From NCBI GenBank assembly GCA_035650655.1, contig DASRHG010000080.1, positions 1 to 33,246 on the forward strand: a DNA stretch of 33,246 nucleotides, given 5' to 3'. The notes under the pieces are model-generated. The model saw only the letters and a list, made by a program, of their open reading frames with translations. It was not told the origin of the DNA and made no database searches. This DNA comes from DASRHG01 sp035650655. Its GTDB lineage: Bacteria > Desulfobacterota > Binatia > DP-6. The position numbers were made by a program, and so were the translations under genes. Below, piece after piece: positions 1-7,342 of this stretch; within the stretch, counting starts at the first letter, position 1; each line of letters opens with the position of its first letter.

Positions 1-870
1 CCTGATGGCCGGGTTCGGGAAGCTCAGCCCGCCCGGCTCCCACGGCGAGCCCTGCGGGATCCCGGGGTTGACGGAGACGCGATTGCCCATCGCGCCGAAC
101 AGCTCGACGAACGCGTCGGTCAACGGCCCGATCGAGGCGAAGTGGTAGCTGCCCCGGACCATGTCGAGGGGAACGCGGCGCTCGTCGAGCGCGATGAAGA
201 ACCCGCCGAACCCCTGATCGAGCGGATTGATGTTGTCGAGGAGGCGGAACTGATCCGTCTCGCCCCAGGCGAGGATCTGCCGGCCGACGCGGACGAACAC
301 GGGCCCCTTCTCGAAGTCGAGGTAGCCCATGAAGAAGCGGTGCCGCTGCCGCGCGTTCGTGCGGAGGTGGTTGACGTAGCGGTCGATGAAGCCCTGCGGG
401 ACGCGCGGGCTCGAGATGCCCTTCAAGTCCGGCACGTCGAGCCGCACCGCGCGGAGCTTCGTCCCGATGGCGCGGAACTCGTCGGGCCCGTAGTCGTAGA
501 GCCCCTCGCCCTCGCCGCGGTACTGGAGGCTGTAGCGCAGCGTGTTCGGGTCGATCCAGCCGAACAGGGCCGCGAGCCCGCGGGTCGTCTTCGCGAGGCG
601 GCGCAGGTCGTGGTCGAACTTGAGCTCGAGGAAGTAGCGGTGCTGGCGGAGGTGCCCCGCGGGAGAGTGCGGGAAGCTGAACGGGTCGTCCGAGCCGCCC
701 ATCGCCTCGGTGCCGAAGCGGGCCGCCGTGTACGCGCGGAGCCCGAGCTGCATCTCGCCGCGGTCGTCGATCGTGAGCGCGCGCGCGGTTCGCGGCGCGA
801 CGGCGGCGAGGAGCACGAGCCCGCCGAGCGCCGACCATCGCAACCGTCGTCCTCGGACCATCGTCATCAT
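1..870 (-). CDS. DUF1302 family outer-membrane protein (3' end beyond window)
   Basis: The 290 visible residues run off the left edge with no stop, so the C-terminus is missing. The N-terminus has basic residues followed by a hydrophobic stretch (about 11-30) ending in Ala-rich sequence, a signal peptide. The DUF1302 hallmark is present: GRQ at 196-198, WGE at 202-204 and NPLD at 215-218, with alternating aromatic/polar segments as expected of a beta-barrel. Family members are outer-membrane proteins often found with RND (MMPL-type) exporters, DUF1329 proteins and genes for hydrophobic-compound or steroid metabolism; their exact role is not settled. ATG 870 is the first of three nearby Met codons (870, 867, 861), so the start may shift by a few residues. 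A strong promoter lies about 75 bases upstream. Confidence 0.85.
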   Translation of the reverse strand, partial: MMTMVRGRRLRWSALGGLVLLAAVAPRTARALTIDDRGEMQLGLRAYTAARFGTEAMGGSDDPFSFPHSPAGHLRQHRYFLELKFDHDLRRLAKTTRGLAALFGWIDPNTLRYSLQYRGEGEGLYDYGPDEFRAIGTKLRAVRLDVPDLKGISSPRVPQGFIDRYVNHLRTNARQRHRFFMGYLDFEKGPVFVRVGRQILAWGETDQFRLLDNINPLDQGFGGFFIALDERRVPLDMVRGSYHFASIGPLTDAFVELFGAMGNRVSVNPGIPQGSPWEPGGLSFPNPAIR

Positions 871-946
871 CGGCCTTCGCTTTCCCCCGACTGCGAGAAT
901 GCTGGCAAGCCAAGCGCGTGAGTCACGCCGAACGAGGAGCGGCGGT

Positions 947-976
947 CTTATAGGAGGCGGCTTTGCGGGGTGTCAA
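947..976 (-). promoter_or_regulatory. sigma70-type promoter for the DUF1302 gene
   Basis: On the minus strand a perfect -35 TTGACA (976-971) is followed after 18 bases by TATAAG (952-947), five of six matches to the -10 consensus. Transcription would begin near 940, giving a leader of about 70 bases before ATG 870. This is the best consensus promoter in the window. Confidence 0.65.
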
Positions 977-1069
977 GGATTCGGCGTCCGCGCGTGCGCG
1001 ATTGCCAACGAAGCGCGAGTTGTCCTATCAACGCGCCCGCCACGACGTACGAACCCCGGAGGTCACGCA

Positions 1070-2167
1070 GTGCAGGCGTCAGACCGGCGAGGGGGGAGGC
1101 GGAGGGGGAGGGGAGGCAGCTCGAAACGACACGTGCGGAGCGCGGCGCTCGTCGTCGCGCTCCTCGGCGCGGTCGCGCGGGTCCAGGCGGCGCCCACCGA
1201 CCCGTTCCCGACACCACCCGCGCTGGCACCCGCCGTGCGCTTCTGGGTGGACGTCTTCACGCGGTATACGAACGACCAGGTCCTCGTGCACGACCGGTTC
1301 ACGCCCGGCGCCGTCTTCGCCGTGCTCCGCGTGACGCCCGGGCCGGACGCCGGGGCGCGCATCGCGCGCGAGCTCGAGGCGGTGGCGAATCGGCTGACGC
1401 TCATGCGGCTCTTCGACCCCGACGTCGTACGGCGTGCGTGGCTCGACACGATGACGCCCGTCCATCCCGGCGACGTGACCCCGACGGACCGCGTCCACCT
1501 CCAGCGCGGCCTCCGGGAAGCGTTTGCCGACGCGCTCGCGGCCCGGGACCTCTACCGTCCGGTCGTCGAGCGGGCGCTCGAGGCCGAGGGGCTTCCGCTC
1601 GCCCTCGCCGCGCTCCCGCTGATCGAGTCGTCGTACCACCCGAGCGCGGTGTCCGGCGCGGGAGCCGTCGGCCTGTGGCAGCTCTCACGCGACACGGCGC
1701 GCGCCTACCTCCGCGTCGAGGGCGACGTCGACGAGCGGCGGGACCCGGAGCTCGCGAGCCGCGCGGCCGCGCGCCATCTCCACGCGCTGTACGATGCGCT
1801 CGGCAGCTGGCCGCTCGCGGTGACCGCGTACAATCGGGGACTCGCCGGCGTCGAGCGCGCGCGCCGGGCGCTCGGCACGGACGACGTGGGCGTCCTCGCG
1901 ACGCGCTACTGGGACGACGAGGCGTTCGGCTTCGCCTCCCGCAACTACTACGGCCAGTTCCTGGCCGCGCTGCACGTGACGCGGCACCGCGACCGCTACT
2001 TCCACGAGGTCCCGCCGCGGCGCATGGTCGAGTACCGGGTGCGCCGCGGCGACACGCTGTTCGAGGTGGCGCGTCGCCACGGCGTCTCGCTCGGGGAGCT
2101 CTGCGTGACGAACGGCCTCAAGTCCGCGGACCTCCAGCCCGGACAGCGGATCCTGATCCGGCTCTAG
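1070..2167 (+). CDS. Membrane-bound lytic murein transglycosylase, MltD-like, with LysM
   Basis: This 365-residue protein should cleave the MurNAc-GlcNAc bond of peptidoglycan from the periplasm. The SLT fold shows the catalytic Glu186 in the ESSYHPSA stretch, the GLWQ motif (201-204) and AYN (253-255); the last 46 residues form one LysM domain (YRVRRGDTLFEVA...), which binds glycan chains. MltD of E. coli has the same order. GTG 1070 is chosen because GGAGG (1058-1062) sits 7 bases upstream; a GTG at 1133 begins immediately before the hydrophobic signal segment but lacks a well-spaced ribosome site. With the 1070 start the signal peptide has a long Arg-rich n-region. Its stop codon shares the CTAG tetramer with the stop of the convergent Nudix gene. 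Confidence 0.85.
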   Translation: MQASDRRGGRRRGRGGSSKRHVRSAALVVALLGAVARVQAAPTDPFPTPPALAPAVRFWVDVFTRYTNDQVLVHDRFTPGAVFAVLRVTPGPDAGARIARELEAVANRLTLMRLFDPDVVRRAWLDTMTPVHPGDVTPTDRVHLQRGLREAFADALAARDLYRPVVERALEAEGLPLALAALPLIESSYHPSAVSGAGAVGLWQLSRDTARAYLRVEGDVDERRDPELASRAAARHLHALYDALGSWPLAVTAYNRGLAGVERARRALGTDDVGVLATRYWDDEAFGFASRNYYGQFLAALHVTRHRDRYFHEVPPRRMVEYRVRRGDTLFEVARRHGVSLGELCVTNGLKSADLQPGQRILIRL

Positions 2168-2691
2168 CCGGGGTGCGCGCGCCGGCGGTATTCCGCGAGG
2201 ACGGCGAGGCCGTCGGGGCAGAACGGGTCGCGCGCGGCGCGCGCCGCGACTGCGTCGAGCGGGACGAACTCGCCGCGGACGATCTCCTCCCGCTGGAGGC
2301 GGAACGGGCCGTCGTGCGTCGCGCGGTAGGCCATGCCGTGCACGTCGGTCGACGAATCCGTGTAACGGACCGGGAAGAGCGGCTCCGGCTCGAGCGCGAC
2401 GCCGAGCTCCTCCGCGGCCTCGCGGCGCGCGGCGGCGTCGAAGCTCTCGCCGGCCGCGAGGACGCCGCCGACGGCGACGTCCCAGTGGCCGGGGTGGACG
2501 TCCTTCGTCGGGACGCGGAGGTGGATGAAGAGGCGGCCGCGGCGGTCGAAGACGAGAACGTAGACGCTCCGGTGCGCGAGCTTCCGCGCGCGCATGTCCC
2601 GGCGGGTGGTGACGCCGATCGTCCGGCCCGCCGCGTCGACGATGTCGACCGCCTCGTCGCCGGGGTCCGGGCCGGCGGTCAGCCCTCGCAC
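2164..2691 (-). CDS. Nudix hydrolase, YfcD-like
   Basis: A 175-residue Nudix protein. The Nudix box is exact: G76-x5-E82-x7-R90-E91-x2-E94-E95-x-G97, which binds the divalent metal that cleaves a nucleoside-diphosphate-linked substrate. The N-terminal part (DEAVDIVDAAG, then VYVLVFDRRGRLFIHLR) resembles YfcD and isopentenyl-diphosphate isomerase-like Nudix proteins rather than MutT; the substrate cannot be read from sequence. The GTG start at 2691 overlaps the end of mobA by 13 bases, so translation is probably coupled; a CTG at 2682 overlapping the mobA stop is the alternative. A much longer upstream extension in the same frame is only mobA read out of frame. Confidence 0.8.
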   Translation of the reverse strand: MRGLTAGPDPGDEAVDIVDAAGRTIGVTTRRDMRARKLAHRSVYVLVFDRRGRLFIHLRVPTKDVHPGHWDVAVGGVLAAGESFDAAARREAAEELGVALEPEPLFPVRYTDSSTDVHGMAYRATHDGPFRLQREEIVRGEFVPLDAVAARAARDPFCPDGLAVLAEYRRRAHPG

Positions 2692-3293
2692 TCCTCGAAG
2701 CGGCCGCCGACGGCGGCGAGCTCCTCGGGGGTGTTCACGTTCGTCAGGCTCCGCGCGACGCCGCGGACGGCGCGCAGCTCCGCCTCGGTGACGTAGTCGA
2801 CGTCGACGGTCGCGAGGAAGTCGCGGAGCGCGTGGCGTCCGCCGCGCAGCTGCGCTTCGATGCGCGGGAGACAGCGCGCGGCGTACACCGCGTGGAGCGG
2901 CTCGACGTCGTCCTCCCAGCACGGGACGATCGCGTCTGCGGCGCCGATGCGCGCGACCAGGAAGCGGATGACGTCGGGATCGAGCCGCGGCATGTCGCAC
3001 GCGACGACGAACGCGTGCGGGTGCCGGCACACGCGGAGCGCGGCGTGGATGCCGGCGAGCGGCCCGCAGCCCGGGAAGAGGTCGGCGACCGTCTGCACGC
3101 CGAGGCCGGCGAAGCGCTCGGCACGGTTCGTCGCGACGATCACCTGCGGGAAGAGGCGGTGGAAGAGCCCGACCGTGCGGACCGCGATCGGCGCCCCGTC
3201 GACCGCCGCGAACGCCTTGTCGCGGCCGCCCATGCGCGAGGCGCGCCCACCGGCGACGATCACGCCCGCGACGTCGAGGGCCGGTGCCGGCAT
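2679..3293 (-). CDS. mobA: Molybdenum cofactor guanylyltransferase
   Basis: MobA transfers GMP from GTP to molybdopterin-Mo, making the guanine dinucleotide cofactor used by DMSO-reductase-family enzymes such as formate dehydrogenases and nitrate reductases. The 204 residues match the family length. The nucleotide-binding signature is at residues 13-27 (VAGGRASRMGGRDKA, with Lys26), and the metal-binding acidic stretch VACDMPRLD lies near 97-105. ATG 3293 follows the stop of the upstream 69-residue gene after a single base, and the 3' end overlaps the Nudix gene, so the three form one transcription unit. No molybdoenzyme gene is visible in the window. Confidence 0.88.
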   Translation of the reverse strand: MPAPALDVAGVIVAGGRASRMGGRDKAFAAVDGAPIAVRTVGLFHRLFPQVIVATNRAERFAGLGVQTVADLFPGCGPLAGIHAALRVCRHPHAFVVACDMPRLDPDVIRFLVARIGAADAIVPCWEDDVEPLHAVYAARCLPRIEAQLRGGRHALRDFLATVDVDYVTEAELRAVRGVARSLTNVNTPEELAAVGGRFEECEG

Positions 3294-3294
3294 C

Positions 3295-3504
3295 TCAGAC
3301 GAGGCCGAGCTCGACGGCGAGCCGGCGCGTCACCACGAGCTGGCCCTCGACGCCCGGCTCCGTGACGCTCCCCGGCCGCAGCTCGGCCTGCGGGATGAAC
3401 CGCACGACGCCCGCGATGCGACAGAGGAGCGCGACCTCGGTGTCGCGGATCACCTGGACGTTCGCGAGGGTGACGAGGTCGTCGCTCTCCACGCGGCGAG
3501 TCAT
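3295..3504 (-). CDS. Small unknown protein coupled to mobA
   Basis: A 69-residue ORF that I do not recognise. The composition (balanced acidic, basic and aliphatic residues, mostly predicted beta-rich: VTLANVQVIRDTEVALLCRI) is that of a real small globular protein and it has one Cys. Its stop lies one base before the mobA ATG, typical of translational coupling, which suggests a role linked to molybdenum cofactor or molybdoenzyme assembly; this is only context. No signal peptide or membrane segment is seen. Confidence 0.6.
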   Translation of the reverse strand: MTRRVESDDLVTLANVQVIRDTEVALLCRIAGVVRFIPQAELRPGSVTEPGVEGQLVVTRRLAVELGLV

Positions 3505-3567
3505 AGCCCATCCGGGTCGCTCCCGACAAGGTGGAGGACGGGGGAGCGGATCTCGACCCCGTCACGA

Positions 3568-3596
3568 TTGACACGCTCCGCGGAGCGCGCGAGAGT
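3568..3596 (+). promoter_or_regulatory. Possible promoter with palindrome before the sirtuin gene
   Basis: TTGACA (3568-3573) is a perfect -35 box, but the best -10 at 17 bases, GAGAGT (3591-3596), matches only three positions. The spacer contains a perfect 14-base palindrome, CGCTCCGCGGAGCG (3574-3587), which could be an operator or only a GC-rich hairpin. Confidence 0.3.
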
Positions 3597-3612
3597 CTCA
3601 CCCTCCTTCGTC

Positions 3613-4392
3613 ATGGACGCGCGGGAGTCCGATGGCGCCATCGATCGCGCCGCGACGTGTCTCGTCCGGGCCCGCTACGCGATCGCGCTCACGGGCGCCG
3701 GTCTGTCGGTGGAGAGCGGGATTCCGCCCTTCCGGGGACCCGGCGGTCTCTGGACGCGGCACGGCGAGCCGCCCATGAACGGCTACCAGCGCTTCCTCGA
3801 GGACCCGCGCAAGGCGTGGGAGGACCGGCTGAATCCGTCGGGTCCGATGCGCGAGCTGTGGGAGGCGCTCGCCGCCGCGCGGCCGAACCCGGCGCACCTG
3901 GCGCTCGTCGCGCTCGAGGAGCTGGGGGTCCTCAAGTGCACGATCACGCAGAACGTGGACGATCTCCACCGCGCGGCGGGCACGCGCGAGCTGCTCGAGG
4001 TGCACGGCAACGCGACCCTCATCCGCTGCATCGCGTGCGTCGCGCGCTATCCGCGCGAGGCGATCGACTTCGCCGAGCTGCCGCCGCGCTGCCCCCGGTG
4101 TCAGGGCATCTTGAAGAGCGACACCGTGTCCTTCGGCGAGCCGATCCCGCCCGACGTGCTCGAGCGCTGCTTCGTCGAGTCCGAGCGGGCCGACTGCATG
4201 CTCGTCGCCGGGACGTCGGCGACGGTGTACCCGGCCGCGCAGTTCCCGATCGCGATCCAGCAGCGCGGGGGCGACCTCGTCGAGGTGAACACGTACGACT
4301 CCGAGATCACGCCGCTCTGCCGCGTGGCGCTCCGCGGTCCCGCGGGCGAGATGCTCCCGCGGCTCGTCGAGCGGGTGCGGGCGCTGCGGTAG
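3613..4392 (+). CDS. NAD-dependent protein deacylase (sirtuin)
   Basis: A 259-residue Sir2-family enzyme that removes acyl groups from lysines using NAD, releasing nicotinamide and O-acyl-ADP-ribose. Visible motifs in order: NAD-binding GAGLSVESGIPPFRG (about 29-43), TQNVDDLH (about 113-120), catalytic His131 in VHGN, a zinc site of Cys139, Cys142, Cys160 and Cys163, and GTSATVYPA. Length and domain order are complete. ATG 3613 has no strong ribosome site, though it is the first Met giving the normal family N-terminus. The gene diverges from the mobA unit and converges on the next gene with an 11-base gap. Substrates could include acyl-CoA synthetases, as in other bacteria, but nothing here proves it. 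Confidence 0.88.
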   Translation: MDARESDGAIDRAATCLVRARYAIALTGAGLSVESGIPPFRGPGGLWTRHGEPPMNGYQRFLEDPRKAWEDRLNPSGPMRELWEALAAARPNPAHLALVALEELGVLKCTITQNVDDLHRAAGTRELLEVHGNATLIRCIACVARYPREAIDFAELPPRCPRCQGILKSDTVSFGEPIPPDVLERCFVESERADCMLVAGTSATVYPAAQFPIAIQQRGGDLVEVNTYDSEITPLCRVALRGPAGEMLPRLVERVRALR

Positions 4393-4403
4393 GGACGAGA
4401 GGG

Positions 4404-5180
4404 CTAGAAGCCGTTGACGGCTTCGGCGCGGCCGCGGGAGTTGAAGCTCACGCTGCGGCCGTAGGCGTAGAACCACAGCTCGGCGCCGTTCGGCGACTGC
4501 TCGACGTACATCGGGTCGCCGACCAGCCGGCGGACGTCGTCGCGCGACATGCCGCGCTTCACGCTCCGGAGCGCCTCGTAGCGCGGCCGCGGCTGCGCCT
4601 CGCCGTAGCCGCCGCCGACGGGGCCGGGCGGCGGCTGGCTGGCGGCCGCCAGCTCCGCGGCGCGCTGCTCCATCCGCGCGAGCACCTCCTCCATGCGCTC
4701 CTGCGTCGCCGCCATCCGCTCCGTCAGCTCCTCGATGCGGGCGAGGACGTCGCCGAGGCGCTCGAGGATCTCGGTCTGCGCCTCGCGCATGCGCAGGGCG
4801 TCCGCGCGCTCCTTCTCCTTGTCGGCGTCGGCGAGCGCCAGGTCCTGCGGGCTCTCGAGCACGATCTCGGGCTTGCCGTCGTTCATGCGGACCGTGCCGT
4901 GCACTCGGACGCGCTTGCCGGTGAAGCGCTTCTCGATCTCCTCGGCCTTCGGGAAGTCGCCGAAGCGCGCCGCCTGGATCACGGCCGTGAACTTGTTGAA
5001 CGTCGGCTCGAAGGCGAGGAGACACGAGAGCTGCGAGCAGTGGAGGCCGAGCACGCGGCCCTCGACGTTCACCTCTTCGCCGACGTGCTGTCCCGCGTCC
5101 TCCCAGCCGATGGTGGGCACGTCCGCACGCGCGCCGGCGGTGAGGAGCGCGAGGACGAGTGCCGCAACGACGCGTCGCAT
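4404..5180 (-). CDS. Secreted OB-fold / coiled-coil / BamE-like protein
   Basis: A 258-residue exported protein with an unusual three-part build. Residues 1-19 are a signal peptide ending ARA. Residues about 22-115 look like an OB-fold (VGEEVNVEGRVLGLHCS..., VRVHGTVRMNDGKPEIVL) of the kind seen in exported nucleic-acid-binding-like proteins. Residues about 118-175 are a heptad-rich coiled coil, followed by a Pro/Gly linker. The C-terminal 50 residues (VKRGMSRDDVRRLVGDP..., ELWFYAYG) match the SmpA/OmlA/BamE fold. No lipobox Cys is seen, so it is probably periplasmic. BamE-type domains act in outer-membrane assembly; the role of this fusion is unknown. Confidence 0.7.
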   Translation of the reverse strand: MRRVVAALVLALLTAGARADVPTIGWEDAGQHVGEEVNVEGRVLGLHCSQLSCLLAFEPTFNKFTAVIQAARFGDFPKAEEIEKRFTGKRVRVHGTVRMNDGKPEIVLESPQDLALADADKEKERADALRMREAQTEILERLGDVLARIEELTERMAATQERMEEVLARMEQRAAELAAASQPPPGPVGGGYGEAQPRPRYEALRSVKRGMSRDDVRRLVGDPMYVEQSPNGAELWFYAYGRSVSFNSRGRAEAVNGF

Positions 5181-5184
5181 CCGC

Positions 5185-5214
5185 TTGACCCGAAGGCGAG
5201 CCCGAATCTATAGA
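5185..5214 (+). promoter_or_regulatory. Promoter of the DUF35-thiolase-glutaredoxin operon
   Basis: TTGACC (5185-5190, five of six) and TATAGA (5209-5214, four of six) are 18 bases apart. Transcription would begin near 5221, giving a leader of about 27 bases. The -35 box abuts the start of the divergent BamE-like gene. Confidence 0.5.
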
Positions 5215-5247
5215 CCCGCGGGCGCGAAGTCCATTCGGCGCCGCTCG

Positions 5248-5670
5248 ATGCCCGATTATCCCGGTCCCCTCCCCATCCCCACCCCCGAGAGCCGCCCCTT
5301 CTGGGAGGCCGCGCGCCGGCACGAGCTTTCGCTCCCGCGCTGCCGGGCGTGTGGACGCTTCCACTACTTCCCGCGCGCCGCGTGTCCGTTCTGCCTCTCG
5401 CCCGACCTCGCGTGGCAGCGCGCGAGCGGGCGCGGCACGCTCTACACGTTCACCGTCGTGCACCGCGGGCTTCGGGGCTTCCCGTTGGGCCCGCCGTACG
5501 TGCTCGCCGTCGTCGAGCTCGCCGAGGGTCCGCGCATGATGACGAACCTGGTCGGCATCGCGCCCGATCCGGCGCAGATCCGGATCGGCATGCCGGTCGA
5601 GGTGGCGTTCGAGGACGTGACGCGGGAGGTCGCGCTGCCGCGCTTCCGGCCCGCGGAGCCGACGGCGTGA
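5248..5670 (+). CDS. DUF35 zinc-ribbon/OB-fold acyl-CoA-binding protein
   Basis: A 140-residue member of the DUF35 family. The N-terminal rubredoxin-like zinc ribbon has Cys32, Cys35, Cys46 and Cys49; the rest is the OB-fold (GTLYTFTVVHRG..., PYVLAVVELAEG). DUF35 proteins bind acyl-CoA and work as partners of thiolase-like enzymes, for instance in archaeal HMG-CoA synthesis and with the Ltp2 aldolase of steroid side-chain degradation. The stop codon overlaps the GTG of the thiolase gene (GTGA), so the two are made together and very probably form a complex. Confidence 0.85.
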   Translation: MPDYPGPLPIPTPESRPFWEAARRHELSLPRCRACGRFHYFPRAACPFCLSPDLAWQRASGRGTLYTFTVVHRGLRGFPLGPPYVLAVVELAEGPRMMTNLVGIAPDPAQIRIGMPVEVAFEDVTREVALPRFRPAEPTA

Positions 5671-6833
5671 GCCGGGATCTCCGGCGGATGCGCGGCCGGG
5701 TCGCGATCGTCGGCGCGGCCGAGTCGGACGAGCTCGGGAAGCTCCCGCACAAGTCCGCGCTCGCGCTTCACGCCGAGGCGGCGCGAAACGCGCTCGCCGA
5801 CGCGGGGCTCCGGAAGGACGACGTCGACGCCGTCTTCTCCGCCGGTCTCTGGATGGGCTCGGAGACGGCCGAGTACCTGGGCCTCCGCCCGCGCTACGTC
5901 GACGGGACACAGATCGGCGGCTGCTCGTTCATCGCGCACGTCCAGCACGCGATGGCTGCGATCGACGCCGGCGTCTGCGACGTCGCGCTCGTGACGCACG
6001 GCGAGAGCGGCGGGTCGCGCGTCGGGATGCCCGGTACGCGCTTCGGCCCCGACTCGACGCGCCTCCAGTTCGAGGCGCCGTTCGGCCTCGCCGGGCCGCC
6101 CACGGGCTACGCGCTCGCGGCCGCGCGCCACATGTACGAGTTCGGCACGACGAGCGAGCAGCTCGCCGAGCTCGCGGTGTCGACGCGGAAGTGGGCGCAG
6201 CGGAACCCGCGCGCGATGATGCGGGACCCGCTGACCGTCGACGACGTGCTCGCGTCGCGGATGATCGCCTGGCCGCTCCATCTGCTCGACTGCTGCCTCG
6301 TGACCGACGGCGGCGGCGCCGTCGTCGTCACGTCGGCGGAGCGCGCGCGCGACCTCCCGAAGAAGCCCGTCTACGTGCTCGGCACGGGCGAAGCCTCGAC
6401 GCACGTCATGGTGAGCCAGATGCCCGACTTCGCGCGCTGGGAGGCGGCGAAGATCGCCGGCGCGCAGGCGTTCCGGATGGCGGGCGTCACGCACGCCGAC
6501 ATCGACGTCGCGATGTTCTACGACGCCTTCACGATCGTGCCGATCATGGGCCTCGAGGCGCTCGGCTTCTGCAAGGAGGGCGAGGGCGGTGCGTTCGTCT
6601 CGGGCGGCCGGACGGCGCCCGGCGGCGAGCTCCCGATGAACACGAACGGCGGCGGGCTCTCGTACACGCACACCGGGATGTACGGGATGTTCACGCTCGT
6701 CGAGGCGGTGCGGCAGCTTCGCGGCGAATGCGGCGAGCGCCAGGTCGCGGGTGCGAAGGTCGCGATCTGCCACGGCCTCGGCGGCATGTTCAGCGCCGCC
6801 GCGACGCTGATCGCGTCGACCGAGGTGCCGTGA
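5667..6833 (+). CDS. Thiolase-family protein, SCP-x/lipid-transfer type
   Basis: A 388-residue thiolase-fold protein. Cys86 in the GGCSFIAH stretch sits where the family nucleophile is expected; His335 in GGGLSYTHTG and Cys368-His369 in ICHGLGG match the C-terminal catalytic region. Paired with DUF35 it could be an acyl-CoA thiolase or, like the Ltp2-DUF35 complex, a retro-aldolase acting on branched or steroid-derived CoA esters; the sequence alone does not decide. GTG 5667 is chosen because it overlaps the upstream stop and has GGAG (5655-5658) 8 bases away; ATG 5688 is an alternative that removes seven residues. The stop overlaps the next start (GTGA). Confidence 0.85.
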   Translation: MSRDLRRMRGRVAIVGAAESDELGKLPHKSALALHAEAARNALADAGLRKDDVDAVFSAGLWMGSETAEYLGLRPRYVDGTQIGGCSFIAHVQHAMAAIDAGVCDVALVTHGESGGSRVGMPGTRFGPDSTRLQFEAPFGLAGPPTGYALAAARHMYEFGTTSEQLAELAVSTRKWAQRNPRAMMRDPLTVDDVLASRMIAWPLHLLDCCLVTDGGGAVVVTSAERARDLPKKPVYVLGTGEASTHVMVSQMPDFARWEAAKIAGAQAFRMAGVTHADIDVAMFYDAFTIVPIMGLEALGFCKEGEGGAFVSGGRTAPGGELPMNTNGGGLSYTHTGMYGMFTLVEAVRQLRGECGERQVAGAKVAICHGLGGMFSAAATLIASTEVP

Positions 6834-7057
6834 CGCCCGCGCCGGTCATCCTCTACGTGGTGGCCGGCTGCCCGTACTGCGAGCGCAAGCGCGCGGAGCT
6901 CGCGGCGCACGGCGTCGCGGTGACCGAGATCGACGTGGGGGCGCGGCCGGAGAAGATCCCGGAGCTGCTGAAGCTCACGCGCGGCCGGCGCGTGGTGCCG
7001 GTGATCGTCGATGCTGGGGGGATTGCGGTCGCGCCGGAGGGCGGGTCGGGGTTCTAG
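6830..7057 (+). CDS. Small glutaredoxin-like protein
   Basis: A 75-residue thioredoxin-fold protein with the dithiol motif CPYC (Cys14, Cys17) directly after the first beta strand (VILYVVAG) and a short VVPVIV strand later, as in glutaredoxins of the NrdH/GrxC type. It would reduce disulfides or bind an iron-sulfur cluster. The usual cis-Pro is in RVVPVI. The GTG start overlaps the thiolase stop (GTGA), with GAGG four bases upstream. Translational coupling to a thiolase that carries reactive cysteines suggests it may keep that enzyme reduced; this is inference. Confidence 0.78.
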   Translation: MTPAPVILYVVAGCPYCERKRAELAAHGVAVTEIDVGARPEKIPELLKLTRGRRVVPVIVDAGGIAVAPEGGSGF

Positions 7058-7085
7058 GTGCCACGGCTCGCACCATTGCATACAC

Positions 7086-7214
7086 ATGGACCACGTGCTC
7101 GTGCCGTTGCAAAACAGGCTCGCCTCGGCCGAGCTCCTAACCGAGCGTCTCGGCGTTCCGTGGGCGGAGTCGGGGGTGGGGCCTTTCTCGCCCGTGCACG
7201 CGCAGCGTGAGGGC
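7086..7214 (+). pseudogene. Decayed N-terminal fragment of a VOC/glyoxalase-like gene
   Basis: From ATG 7086 the reading frame starts MDHVLVPLQNRLASAE and continues through LLTERLGVPWAE and GVGPFSPVHA, which resembles the first beta-alpha-beta unit of vicinal-oxygen-chelate proteins (first metal ligand expected at His3, conserved G-PFSPV segment). After about 7200 the frame loses all likeness to the family and becomes Arg/Ser-rich, so the gene appears truncated or frameshifted. Codons such as CTA, GTT, CCT and CGT are more AT-ended than in neighbouring genes. The 130 bases that follow, to the small gene ending at 7343, contain nothing I can identify. Confidence 0.4.
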
Positions 7215-7342
7215 CGGCTCGGCCGTCTCGTCGAAGGTGAGCACGGATCGAGGCGGACGCATCGTCTGCGGGAGCGATCCCGACGGCCACATCCCGGAGG
7301 CTCATCCGATCGGCGCCGCTCCCGAGCTTGCGCGAGCTCGAA

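Noticed and set aside
142..921. Plus-strand frame in the first kilobase
   Set aside because: It is the complement of the DUF1302 coding sequence, which has a signal peptide and family motif.
1091..1116. G-rich purine run after GTG 1070 as a ribosome site for GTG 1133
   Set aside because: The nearest GGAGG is 16 bases from that GTG, while GGAGG at 1058-1062 is well spaced for GTG 1070.
2692..3030. N-terminal extension of the Nudix gene
   Set aside because: It is mobA read in another frame, Arg-rich and without likeness to any domain.
7190..7260. LTFDET-like stretch on the minus strand beside the VOC fragment, suggesting a local inversion
   Set aside because: Only six residues resemble the family and the surrounding frame does not; chance is likely.
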